A stretch of DNA of 64,000 nt from Cordylochernes scorpioides (Eukaryota > Arthropoda > Arachnida > Pseudoscorpiones > Chernetidae), in the NCBI GenBank assembly GCA_030710605.1, contig CP092872.1:2570865-2634864 (forward strand). The letters are read 5' to 3'. The first letter of the stretch is position 1; each line of letters begins with the position of its first letter. The position numbers and the translations under genes are program-made. Positions 53,187 through 64,000 of the stretch are shown here, piece after piece. The notes beneath the pieces are model-generated. The model was not told where the DNA came from, did no database searches, and saw only the letters and a list, made by a program, of their open reading frames with translations.

Positions 53187-53470
53187 TACACTCATGGACA
53201 AAACTTAAGGAAGTGAAAAGTATTTGACAATTAAAATAATTTTATTGACATCTTGTCAATACATACAAAGGTGCACAGTCTGTACTATTTTAAAAATTTG
53301 ACATCACCGGTTGTCTTTTACTTTTTTTTCTGAAGGAAAAAGAAGCAATTTTTTCCACACTTGGTTATCTCGTATGTCTTCAATAAAGGTCACTGTAATA
53401 TCTTTCAGAGTTATTGTCTGAATCTCGATATACATGCTGTAAGGTACAACTTCCTTAATCCATGAATGTA
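53187..53470. mobile_element. MITE, CACTCATGG family, interrupted by a LINE-tail fragment
   Basis: Right-arm twin of 38057-38344. The right end has lost AAGTTTTGT. The LINE-tail insert lies at 53221-53296 in inverse orientation. Confidence 0.8.
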
Positions 53471-53759
53471 TACATATACGTATTGCATAATAGATAAAGT
53501 CTCAAGGAAGATTTACCACTAATGAGCCCAGACTTCTTTCATTATGCAATTTCCTAGTTTGCATATATTCTACATAGTTTTAAGTGAAACAAATACTGAA
53601 TCAGAGTGGAAAAAACTTTCTTGGGAGAACACTGAACATTACTGTTGGTTGGCGCGATCTGTCAGAAAAAATAATGACAGTAAGATGTTTATTATAAAGC
53701 GCGATAACGCGCTATGTGTATAATCAGAAATGAAATCATTATAGCATGAATGTTTACAC

Positions 53760-54720
53760 ATAAAACAAACTTCTATTGTCCTTACTGTGATTTAAAAATA
53801 TTAGGAGGGCTTGGGTCATCAGTGGTGAACCCTCCCAGCGGTTTCACCAATTTAATCTACCAGACCACTTCTTAGAGCTCTGCTACTGTATTGGACACTT
53901 CTGCTCATATATGCTACAATGAAGGGTGGAATCACAGAAATGGTATTTAAGCAAACTATGGACATAAGCTTTTTATTATTATTCCAGGATATTTGTGTTA
54001 TAATTTATAAATAAAAAAGTCAACCAGGTACTCGTTTCGGACTTTTGTTTCTTGTTAGTGAGTTACAGTCTTAACGACCAAGCAATGTGGTTATAGGGGG
54101 AGGAACAGTTTGACCGATTCCCTATAAAATAGATAAAATAGATCCAGCAGCATTCATTTGTCAGGGTATGTCGTCGTTTTGATAAATGTTTTAAAGGTTT
54201 TCCATCGTAAATTGGATTGATGCCGACCTTCTGTTTTGAGACAGTCAGAAGGTTTGTTTGCGAGGTCAAGGTAATTAGTATCAGTTTACAATTGATCACC
54301 AATCTGTGTGTGTTAAATATATTTTCATAAAAAGGTGGAAATTTGGCTGGCAGGATAATGATCTAGAAACATTATTTGATCTTATGAAATTAAAGCACGC
54401 CCTAGACTGACGAGGGCCATTAGCCCGAAACCATGGTCTCTAGGTAGACGTTTTTCTGTTTGTCAAAGCTGATGTTGTGGCTTTGTCACTGACCTGAATC
54501 CGCTAGTTTGTGGCGACGGTCAACGCTTAGTTTTGGCGTTTATTTTGACGGGAGAGGCGATGTATAGGCAGAATCTTCCAATGAAACAGTAGAGCTCTAA
54601 GAAGAGATATGGTGGATTAAACTGGAGAAACCGCTGTGAGGGTTCACCAATGATGAGCCAGGCCCTCTCAATATATTTTTCATCGCAGAAATAACTACGA
54701 ATTTTATTTTATTTTAAAAA
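53760..54720. repeat. Fold-back element carrying hammerhead motifs (right copy)
   Basis: About 960 bp with inverted arms 53770-53900 and 54570-54700 and an inside with a decayed hammerhead near 54015-54060 (CCGAAACGAGTACCTGG on the minus strand) and an intact one at 54401-54444. This copy is uninterrupted and is the better reference. Confidence 0.68.
54401..54444 (+). ncRNA. Hammerhead ribozyme (right arm)
   Basis: Helix I 54401-54406 CCTAGA with 54439-54444 TCTAGG; CUGACGA 54407-54413; helix II GGGC 54414-54417 with GCCC 54423-54426 and loop CATTA; GAAA 54427-54430; helix III A30-U37, C31-G36, C32-G35 with a two-base loop; cleavage expected after C54438 (GUC). Every conserved hammerhead base is present and all helices are Watson-Crick. 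Self-cleavage itself is not shown by sequence. Confidence 0.85.
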
Positions 54721-56838
54721 GTGAAATTTCGTGCTTAATAGGTTATTTTGTATGTATATTTTTTCTACATTCTGGTTTCGATATCTTCGGATTTCTCTGT
54801 TGTCGATAGGTTAAGTGTCCAATGGATTCACTTAGCTCTATATAAATACCTTCTGTACATCCCTGGAGCTTCAGTCAAAGTGAAACTACGGGCGGATAAT
54901 GACACATTGCTCTCAACAACTAATGATTATTCGATATACTTTGTTTTCTTCCTTAAAACAACAGTAATTTGGGAGCCTCTCTCTTTAATGGATCCATCCT
55001 TACGTGGAGGTTTTATTGAATTAGGATAATCTGTTTTCTGTTATGTATTGATTAACTTTGAGATCTTCATGCTGCTGTAGCCAAGTTTACAGTTCGGATA
55101 TCAGGGCAGCTAGCGTTCGGAATCTTTGAAACCTCACCGCACGTGTTCCTCACAATTGCGCAGGAGGTCGACCTTGCAGCAGTTGAGTGTAACTCCAATC
55201 TTCCCCTCTGGTATAGTTGATTGATGATAAATATAAAATTTCCCTACCAGGGGACTGTAGGGTTCGCTAAGCTAGAAGGAGGACTACCGACTTACGGGTC
55301 TTCTAGGCCTGGGTGGTCATTCAATCTGAGGTTGTAACTCCAATCTCCAACTCCTGCCCTTGCACAGCCCTGACGTTGGTATCGGCAGTATCGGCATACA
55401 CCCTCTTGGTGGTGTGGACAAGGTGATCCCAGTGAGGCCATGTAGGCGATGGAACCATAGAATCTTGAAACTCTTGTGTCTCTATGCTCTGTGCATTGGG
55501 AGAGTTCCTGCCTGGTGTGCCATAGAAAACTAAGGGGTGTGTACAGTTGTGGCACCACCTCACTTCCAGACGGTTTCTCGTGTCCACCTCGTATTTCAGA
55601 AGACTTTAAATCGTCGGAATATTTAAGCTGGGGGTCGTCCTATTGGAGCTTAGGACGGCAAAGACTGCGAAACTCCTGAGTGGGTTGTCTAACCCACATC
55701 ACAGAAGCCAGGTTATAAAGGCGAGGGACAGGTCGCTCGAAGCATATATCAGTTTTCACAGGCTGAGGATCAGTGATGTCGCAGCCACGTAACAGGCGTA
55801 TGACAGCTATACAATTCATCGGCCTAGGTAGATCAACTCGGGGTGGACACTCTAGTCTGGTAGGTCTGTTAGTGCCATAGGGGAAGCAGATGGTACCTCG
55901 TGGAACTGTGGCTGGAACTTCAGCAGCGGGAGTATAGACGAACTGGGAAGGATTCTTAGAAGTTGAGGAGGATGCTGAGAATGATAAAAATGTGATTTCT
56001 TAATTGGTATTTACTCAGATAGATGGCGCTTGGCCATATAAAATGTTCAGTTGAGTGGTCAGGGTATGCTTTTTTTTTCTTCTTACTGACTATACTTATT
56101 TTTATGCGTACACTTTTTACTCTTCGCAATTCATAGTTATAGTGAAATAATGGATGCCATGAACTGAATTTCTAAGATTCCTTCAGCTGGACCATAGTCA
56201 GGCGAATATAGACAGCTCACCAGGGATTGACGATTCAAGGGAATCAATGGGCGCCAGGAACAGCCCATTTAGGCCGACAACCTGTAAGACCCTACGGATC
56301 GACTTGTGCATGTAAATAAGGTTTATGTAATTAAAGCCTGTGAGATTTATGGGCCGACTGGTAAAAGTCTCATTAAGCAAATTAGCAATAATTAATGAAA
56401 GGTATCGACCGGCCAACATTGATTCTACTTCCAAACTCGATCGATATCAAGTTGCATTGGGGAGAGCAGCTATTTAGATGGCGACATTTTATTTATTGGC
56501 GATGTTGGATACTTTATACTTGGTGGGAGGAGCTTAGGACGGGAAGCAAACATTTTTTACTTTAAAATGTCGCCGTTGCTTTCAGCAATCTTTCAGTCCT
56601 CAGGAAAGAACGATTATTCAAGCTGCTGTTTAACCCTGGAGTTAATTGTTTCACTTAAAATAATTACGCAGAAGCTCTCAACGGGGTATGCTACCAAGAC
56701 GACAAGCAATGAAAAGGCCTAGCTAGCTTGGAGCTATACGAAATCCGACAATTTCAACCTGTTAGATCATCTCCGATTATGAATAATCTGTGTTTATTAT
56801 TTATTGTTTTTTGACCAGGTGTATCTATATATTGCTGT

Positions 56839-57590
56839 TTGAGTATCAGTAGTTATCCATTTTCTTTCCTTTTTCTTCACCTATCGTCTTTATGTATTAG
56901 TCTTTATTTTCCTTTCTGTTTTTCCTATTTATCCCTTTTTATAAATTATACATTTATTCTTAACTTCCCCTTATATCATCTATTTCGTTCAATCTCTAAA
57001 CTACAACTTCAATCTATAAACATACCGAATATATTAAATACAATTTTGAAAGATAAGATGCTAAGAGTCAACATCGATGAAATAAAGGAGATCTATTTCA
57101 AAGAAAAAAATTTATCAAAGCAACAGAATAAACTACGAAAAAAATATATCTCCTGGTCGTGCAAATAAAAGTTTCTGATGGTTTGCGCCATCTGTCGGAA
57201 TAAATATCAACTCTTCATTGATTTTTAATTATTCTAGAATTGGCCAAATACCCATTCTTGATTAATCAAAAAAGCTAACCACGGACGCGTTTCGGGCTGT
57301 TGGCCCTCATCAGCGTGGTGCAAGCTGTATCTCAACGACCAAAAAACTGGTCATTCAAACTTCCTGAAAAAATCATGAAACGATCAAATCATAACTCAGT
57401 TATGTTTATTTTATCCTACAATCATCCAAATTACTGCGACGGTAGGAAATATTGAATGAGCCAGTAGCCACCCAGACCTCTCATATTTTATATCAGCAAT
57501 ATCTGCAGAGAGAGTTTAGATTATTTATATCGTACAAAAACATAAAGATAGAGGTTGCCTGGCCGGTACATTCATAGTTCTTAAAATTAA
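56839..57590. other. Right-arm region without gene, contains a hammerhead
   Basis: AT-rich. A 109-codon frame at 56839-57168 is low-complexity Phe/Ser/Leu and has no left-arm equivalent frame, so I reject coding. From about 57195 the sequence differs from the left arm. Confidence 0.45.
57278..57319 (-). ncRNA. Hammerhead ribozyme, second family member (right arm only)
   Basis: Minus strand: helix I ACCACG/CGUGGU (57319-57314 and 57283-57278), core CUGAUGA, helix II GGGC/GCCC with loop CAACA, GAAA, a two-base-pair helix III (AC/GU around GC), GUC with cleavage expected after 57284. It has the classical CUGAUGA core rather than CUGACGA. The left arm lacks it. Confidence 0.85.
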
Positions 57591-58485
57591 AGATACTTCG
57601 ACCAGTATATATATTTTTATATTGAGGTAATAAAAAGATTTATACTGGGCGAAGTATCTTTAATTTTAAGAAAAACATAAATTCCAAAAAAAAAAGTTAA
57701 ATCTGAAGTTGGTCTAGGGACTGGCTGTAATGAGACCATTGTCCGTTTAAACCACTGAAGGGTTAAATAGTCTGCCAGAGGAGTGAATAGGACTTGGTGG
57801 GAAAGGCGAACCTCCAACTAAAGATAACGCGCTGAGGCAGTACCTTTTGATTGGTGTTGAAACTCTTCAAAATAAAAATATAAAAAGAGAGATTGAATAT
57901 ACTTTTATTAGTCGTAACATTATATAGTGTTGATTATATAGGTGTTAGGAATATACGAAATACACACACACACACACACAAAAATAAAAGCTAATTATTA
58001 TTTAAACACGAGACAATTACGCGCCATCTAGATCCAAGCCATGAAATTATTTTAGCACAATTTTTTTTCTTGTACAAGTGAAAAATTTACTTTTAAGTTA
58101 AGTTAAGACTATGTACTTAGACTGTGTACAAATACGTCTAAGATATTTAAAACAACGAAAAAGATAGCGCGACAGTAATGATAACCAAACCCAAAGGACT
58201 GGTCAATGGTCAAATCAATTTAATTTATTTCATTGAAGGAGTGGTGAAGTCGAGGCGCCCGAGGTCTCAATCCCCGTGGGAAGTTGCCAGGTTCTGGACG
58301 TTCTCTCTGAGGAGCTTTCTTTGGGAATTGTCATTTTAAAGTATTTCAATCTCTCTCTGTAGTCTAGACCAGCAATGGATGGTGTATTGCTAGCTGTGTA
58401 CAGTCTAAACTTAGTTATCACAAATATATATTTATTTTCTCCACCTACAAAATAAATGTTGTTGTTGTAACAATTGAGGACTCGA

Positions 58486-58569
58486 GCTGTCACTGTGGCA
58501 AGAAAACTGGACTCAAGACACCTACTGCTGGAGTGCCCAGTTTTCTATAGCGTTAGACAGTTACTGATG
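58486..58569 (+). pseudogene. Relic of a non-LTR retrotransposon ORF2 C-terminus (right)
   Basis: CHCGKK in one frame, then DSRHLLLECPVFYSV in the next, the Cys-His motif and RHLLLECP block of non-LTR polymerases with a frameshift between. Twin of 25341-25409. Confidence 0.55.
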
Positions 58570-60387
58570 TTGTAGATCTGTTTGAATTTGTAAATAGCTG
58601 AGAATATTGTCAGAGATTTAATCATTTATATATTTATGATTATCTGTCTGGCTTTTGAAAGGATCAGGTTCCTAATCTATCTAATTGTTTAATTTTTTTA
58701 TTTTCTCATATAGTGGTCTATTTGAAAATAGAGCAATCCATAAATAAATCTTTAATTAAAAAGGCATATATTGGATCAAAATATCAAGTATTTTACCAAT
58801 ATTTCAGTTGGCTGAACGCCAACCTTTGATCCAACATACTCGTATGCATTTTTAATTATAGTGATCTAAATGTTTCTCTGTTTATAAAATGTTATATAGT
58901 CAATTAAAGATCTATTTATGGAGATTGCTCTATTTTCTAAATAATTGTTTATGCACTTTAAACTTCTTACTGTTTTTGAAAATGAATTTTGTCACCTTGT
59001 TTTTCATGGAGAGGATTTTTTTTTACATGGCACGATGTATTTGACGATGTTGAAGTCTCTCGTTGAACGTGGAAATTCCCTGAGTTCGAACTTGTTCCTA
59101 ATTTTGACTTCACTTCAAACTTTCCAGTTCATCTGTTGAATTCGTTTTAAACCAGGTATGGTGTAGCTACAACTGCCCAGATTCTATAAAGGTACAGAAT
59201 CATGATTCAAGATATAAAATTGTGAAAAGCATTTAGAAACTACAAATATTTTCTCACAATGAGTTTCTTTTTATTTTAAAAGGCAAGCTTTCAAGTGATA
59301 ATCGCTCTTCAACCGGCTTAATTAAAAACATGTTTCTTATAAATATGTATCGCTTCTTGTAAGATGTTTTCAATAAAGCCTGTTGACTATGGCTTGAAAG
59401 ATAAGAGTTTTAAAATAAAAAGAAATTCTTTGCTGCCTGGATATAAGAACTCCATTTATGCTTCTTTCGTGCCGTGAACATGTATAAGATCGGTGGTCTT
59501 AATAAAGCTGTATGTGTGTGCGTAAAATAAAAATAAACCCACTGTGAGAAATATTTGTAGTTTTATAAGGTACAGAATGTAGACAGCCTTACAACTTGGA
59601 CCGTCTCACATTGATCCTGCATCATTGGCTCATGTCCCAGACTCTCTGCCAGCATTCCTAGCTATCCGGTTGTGTCTGTAATCCTCACAGGCCGTGACTG
59701 GAACTTCACACTAGACTGCTGGACAGCCCGGGTAGTTGGTGCTTATCGCCTCGTGAATCCGAGTTATGTACTGGGACACTAGCCCCCATCGTCACTAGAG
59801 CCAAGACGACGTGGGTGGTAGTCAAGGAAGGCTACTCCTGACCCAGGGGGACGGCGGGATTAAAGAAGGGGTCAGCTGACGAAGAGAAAGACGGGTAGAA
59901 CAGACAGTCTGGTGACATCAGGAGTCCTGAAGAAGACGTGGTGAAAGAAGGTCCAGTGGATAGCAGCTGCTGGCCCTGAAGGTGCCCTGAAGCTGACTGT
60001 CTGTGGAAGTGGACACCAAGTGTGATATCAGTAGTACAATAAGAAGCGGCAAGTTGGGAGTGTTGCCGTATGGATGATCCTGCAATAGAGGGCCAGAGAA
60101 GCTTGCCCGCCCTGGACGGGAGACGGCCGTTGACGATCCTTCTTGTGACGGACATAGGAGGCAAATCCATCAAAGTGTACCTAGTTCTCAATTACATTAA
60201 CAGCTCGTGGTAATAAAGTATACCAAACTAAGCCGTATCCACAACGAACCCACATTGTTTTCCTAGAAACCTTGCACGCAAACAACGACAGCTGGAAAGC
60301 TCGTAACAATATATTTTATCTATAGTGTAGAGTAACTTTATAAAACGGTGTTATAGATTTTCCATGGTTTGTGAAACGTGTGTTTAG

Positions 60388-60612
60388 CTGTCGTGGGAGC
60401 TGGAGCGGCTGGCGCTGCAGGAGAACGAGTTCAAGGAGATATTCCAGGAGCTGAGCAACCAGTGCAAGAAGTACTCGTGTGATCTGCTGGACATGTGCCG
60501 CTCCACGGAGGAGGTCATCGCCGTGCTGAACCGCCGGGGGGACGGGGAGGACGACGACAGCCACCTCACCCTGGCCAGACTCAAGATGGCGCTCAAGTAC
60601 AACCAGAAGCAG
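60388..60612 (+). CDS. TRPC-type channel, linker exon before S1 (right copy)
   Basis: Twin of 23185-23409, same 225-bp length, same splice sites (TTTAG acceptor here instead of CTCAG, GTGTGT donor) and the same protein: SCDLLDMCRSTEEVIAVLNR. The changes I can see are silent (for example TGTGAT for TGCGAC). The open frame and silent changes argue that this copy has been under selection or is an allele of the other. Confidence 0.93.
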
Positions 60613-61384
60613 GTGTGTGTGAACATGTGTGATTGTGGCGTGTAGGTGAAAGCATGTATGTGAACATGTGTGATTGTGGCGTGTATCTTAATGTATGTGA
60701 ACACGTGTTAATGAGTGAGTGGTATGTATGCAAGCGTTTTCCCGACTAAAAGTGTATGCCTCTGTAAAAATGTGTTTACGAGTGCGTGTTGTGTAGGTAA
60801 ACATGTGTCTGAATATATTCGTGTTAACATGTGTGATTGTGGCGTGTAGGTGAGCGTGTTCCTGAATGCATGTGAATATGTGTTTACGAGTAGGTGGAAT
60901 GTACGTAAGCGTTTTCCTGAATGAATGCGTATGCCTCTGTAAAAATGTGTTTACGAGTGCATATTGTGTAGGTGAACATGTGTCTGAATTACATTCGTGT
61001 GAACATGAGTTCGTGTTATGCATCTGAACGTGGTGGTCCTGAATACTTGCCTCTGTACGTCAACAGTTGTTTATTCCCGTGTAGGTGAACATGTATCTGA
61101 ACATGGAAAAGTAAGAAAAAACAGATAAAGGTCTTGATGACCGCTCACACGAGCATTTTAAATGACAGAGCGCCATCTAATGGAACAAAAATGAACTAAA
61201 CGTTGATTAAGGTTTGTTCCCTAATATTTGGCCAACCCATTTTCTTGGTAATCAAAGAAATCCAACCACTTACTATCTGAAGGCCCAGCACTTCGTTCAC
61301 ATGAGAATTCCGTTATTTCTTACAAAATTCAACTCCAACTGCACATATCACTATGATGCATTAGTGCGCCATCTGTCATTAGAA

Positions 61385-61538
61385 ATGTAAAGTATTTTCG
61401 ACGCGTGTATGATTCTTTTTTAATTAAAAAAATGTTCTCCTGCCCTTACTGCAATCATTATTTTATCATTGCACTAAGGCCAGTAGAAAATTGCTTTAAT
61501 TCAAAAAGAATCATACGCGTCTAAAATACTTTACATTC
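61385..61538. repeat. Fold-back hairpin beside a TRPC exon (right)
   Basis: Same hairpin as 22285-22436 in inverse orientation, 50 bp upstream of the S1 exon. Confidence 0.72.
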
Positions 61539-61585
61539 CACATATTGACATTAGCAAGAATGTAAAAAGCAGCGCCGTGTGTCAG

Positions 61586-61797
61586 TTCGTGGCCCACCCC
61601 AACTGCCAGCAGCTCCTCACCTCCGAGTGGTACGGCGGGCTGCCCGTGTGGCGGGGCCGCAACTGGGTGGTCAAGGTGCTGCTCTGCGTCTCCCTCATCA
61701 CCTGCATCCCCCTCATCGCCCTGCTCTACCTCCTCTTTCCCCGCTCGAGGATCGGCTTGCTCATCCGCTCGCCCTTCATGAAGTTCATCTACCACAG
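61586..61797 (+). CDS. TRPC-type channel, pre-S1/S1 exon (right copy)
   Basis: Twin of 22021-22232: FVAHPNCQQLLTSEWYGGLP then VVKVLLCVSLITCIPLIALL, 212 bp, phase 0 to 2, acceptor GTGTGTCAG, donor GTAGCA. Protein identical to the left copy in this exon. Confidence 0.95.
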
Positions 61798-61799
61798 GT

Positions 61800-63828
61800 A
61801 GCACTCTCTCCTTCATTTCATCTACCACAGTTAGCATTGTCTCTCCTTCATTTTATCTACCACAGTTTGCCCTAGCTACTTTGTGATCTACCACAGGTGT
61901 CTATGGTTCCTTCGTGAACTACCACAGGTAATTAGTTCCCCTTCATTTGATCTACTACAGATAGCATAGACTCTTTTATAATCTACCACAGATAACTCTG
62001 GCTCTCAGTCCAACCCCACCAGCGAGTGAAAGGAACCAAACGGGGCTCTAACTCTCTCGAACTGCTTTTCACATGTGTAGACATGTGGTGCACTTACAGT
62101 AAAAGCCTATTTCTACCTACCACGATTTTCATGACCTATACCATCAGGAACCAAAAGTGGATCTCATTTCAATTCAATCTAGCTGAAGCGCTTTACCATC
62201 GTGGTTGTGAGCTCAGCGTGTTCAATGTTCTCAGCAACTCGATGGTGGAGGAATGTCGTCCATTTTTTCTGTGTGTGTGTGTGTGTGAAGAAATTAATTT
62301 GTTTTTAAAGTCGAGGAATCTCAAAACTGTAGGTTCCCACCTTATTCATTAATTATTGGGCGATAAGGAGTCTTGAGATGTCCGCAACATTCCGTGATGT
62401 CTGAAAATATAAAATGAATTAAATCTAGCGTGGTCATTTTCAAAGACGAATAAAATGGAATGAAAATTGTCAATGTCTTTAAACAATCTATAAACTAGAA
62501 AGCCAGGTTAGTAATGTTATAGGTTATAAATGTGTAAGTTGAATAAGTGTAGATTATAGGACTCCAGGTTGAAATTGATTTGGATTATAAAATACAGGCT
62601 ACCTGATTGAAGTAAATAGTGTAGAATACACACACATGCAGCTTTCCACCGGTCTTATACAGATTCACCACAGGAAGGAAGCATAGATGGAGCTCCTATA
62701 CTCCAGGCAGCACAGAACCCTACAACAGCCTCCAGGTCCGACGCATGTCCAGTGACCACACATTTCTTCGTGCATACATCAAGGTTAGCGTATCACTAAA
62801 CAGACTAGTGTTGAATCAGCCGCGTTCTAGTCTTCGCTTTCCTCATACAAATAGACCACGACATTCGGTGATTCTATTATTCTCCTCCGAACGGTGACTG
62901 CGGCCTTGTAGAATTTATATAAACCAAAGACCTTGATCAAACGTCATTGCATTCATCTAGTTATATATATGTTGACAAATAGTCTAGAATACAGGCTACC
63001 TGGTTTAAATAAATAGTGTAGAATACAGAACACTAAATTAAGAAAAAGGCATCCCCTGATCGCGCAACTAAAATTTGCTAATGACTTGCGCCATCTATCC
63101 GAATAAATATCTACTAATCGTTGATTCAAAATTATTCCAGAATTGGCCGAATACATTTCTTCAAGAAACTTCCAGCTGCACGATCAGGTGATGTCTATCC
63201 ACCTGATCCTAAGATCACTTTTGTACTATTTTTTCCACACAGAACTATAAATTGAAAATATATAAAACCTACAGAATATATCCCGGGGTGGGCAGATATA
63301 GAATCTCCAGGACCCATCGCCGTAACGACCCCTGTTGAGCTATGGAGCGGAAGATCGGCCGCCGTCTTATTGCCCCATAAAACATAAATCGAGAGTTGTG
63401 CTTTCTTCCATTTTAAAACTCCATTTTCTTCTTGACCGCCATCTTAATCCTTCTATCAAAGAAATGACTTAATTGCACAAGATGATTGTTGCAATCATTG
63501 TGTGGGGATATGAGATTAATTATAGCACGTTTACCGTGCCGTATAGATATTATTCACAATTATCTGGTTTGAATTCTGAATTTTTCTACGTGAATCTTCA
63601 AATATCGCCAAACTTTTTAAGTGGTTTTTGACACATTTTTAAGATGAAATTTCTTGTTTATGAAAAAATAGTACAAATATGGGAAATTATGCGGGTTCGA
63701 GTGTTTAAATTAAGAAAAGAGCATCTCCTGGTGGTGTTGCTGATGCCATCTCTTGGAATAAATAACAACTAATTATTGATTTATGTTTATATCTGAATAT
63801 TGACCAAATATTTGTTGTTGTGGTCTAG
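61800..63828. other. Intron of the right TRPC copy
   Basis: Mirror of 19953-22020, with the same CTACCACAG-type short repeats, SINE-body fragment (61990-62110) and AGATGGCGC-type repeats (63040-63150, 63720-63800). No extra gene. Confidence 0.6.
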
Positions 63829-63962
63829 TGCCTCTTTCGGGTTCTTCCTGATGTTGCTGGTGCTGGCGTCCACACGGACGGAGGGCAGCGAGCGCTCGCG
63901 GCAGAATCTCCGAGGTCCACCGCTATCCATCGTGGAGTGGCTCATCTTCTTTTGGGTCGTAG
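63829..63962 (+). CDS. TRPC-type channel, S2 exon (right copy)
   Basis: Twin of 19819-19952: SASFGFFLMLLVLASTRTEG and LSIVEWLIFFWVV, 134 bp, same phases and splice sites. The only coding change I see is silent (TTTTGG for TTCTGG). The following S3-S5 exon would start just beyond the window edge. Confidence 0.94.
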
Positions 63963-64000
63963 GTCTGTGGCTCCACCCCACTGCTGTGTGGTGTCCTGAC

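Larger units (their letters stand above)
51983..64000. repeat. Right arm of the large inverted duplication
   Basis: Reverse complement of the left arm (see 19797-39560). It lacks the LINE, the Tc1 element, both SINE-like inserts and the insertions at 32937-33600 and 35520-35945, and has its own segment at about 57195-57590 with a hammerhead. It continues beyond the window. Confidence 0.93.

Overview
This 64 kb window is repeat-rich, AT-rich animal DNA, most likely from an arthropod. The only host gene I recognise is a TRPC-family cation channel. Its exons stand out as short GC-rich islands separated by AT-rich introns packed with mobile elements. The arthropod call rests on the transposon families present (Tcb1-type Tc1, mariner, Tigger, Ty3/gypsy without env, a Tx1-type LINE), on scattered TTAGG-like doublets and on overall gene style. 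I cannot name the species.

Layout. From 1.9 to 23.4 kb the minus strand carries the 3' two thirds of a TRPC channel: seven exons running from the pre-S1 linker through S6, the TRP box, a coiled-coil-like tail and a stop. Its introns hold a dead mariner (3.7-5.0 kb), dispersed repeats (7.9-9.3 kb), a young Ty3/gypsy retrotransposon with 338-bp LTRs (10.1-15.3 kb) and several MITE copies. From 23.4 to 39.6 kb comes sequence that reappears inverted at 52.0-60.4 kb. Together with 19.8-23.4 kb and 60.4-64.0 kb it forms a large inverted duplication with arms about 12-20 kb long. The right arm repeats three TRPC exons on the plus strand. The left arm has extra insertions missing on the right: a Tx1-type LINE in a TC tract, a Tc1-like transposon with an intact transposase, two tRNA-derived SINE-like elements and a 0.6 kb segment with a 250-codon frame. 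The right arm therefore serves as a natural empty-site reference.

The centre (40.6-52.0 kb) lies beyond a 100-N gap that cuts a 118-bp tandem array. It holds a relic of a gypsy reverse transcriptase, an internally deleted Tigger element, long AT-rich tracts, an old inverted repeat and perfect or near-perfect fold-backs.

The most interesting non-coding signal is a set of hammerhead ribozyme motifs. Three have the full canonical core, a 4-bp helix II, a GUC cleavage site and a 6-bp helix I; two of these are the same copy on the two arms. Four more belong to a second, divergent family. They sit in fold-back repeats, so they are probably part of a retroelement.

How parts work together: the two TRPC copies point their 5' ends at each other, but I find no ankyrin-repeat exon between them. 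Either the 5' exons are far away or the inverted structure comes from joining two haplotypes at a repeat. Several mobile elements here look recent (LTRs with one mismatch, perfect target duplications, matching empty sites), so the window records insertion activity after the two arms separated.
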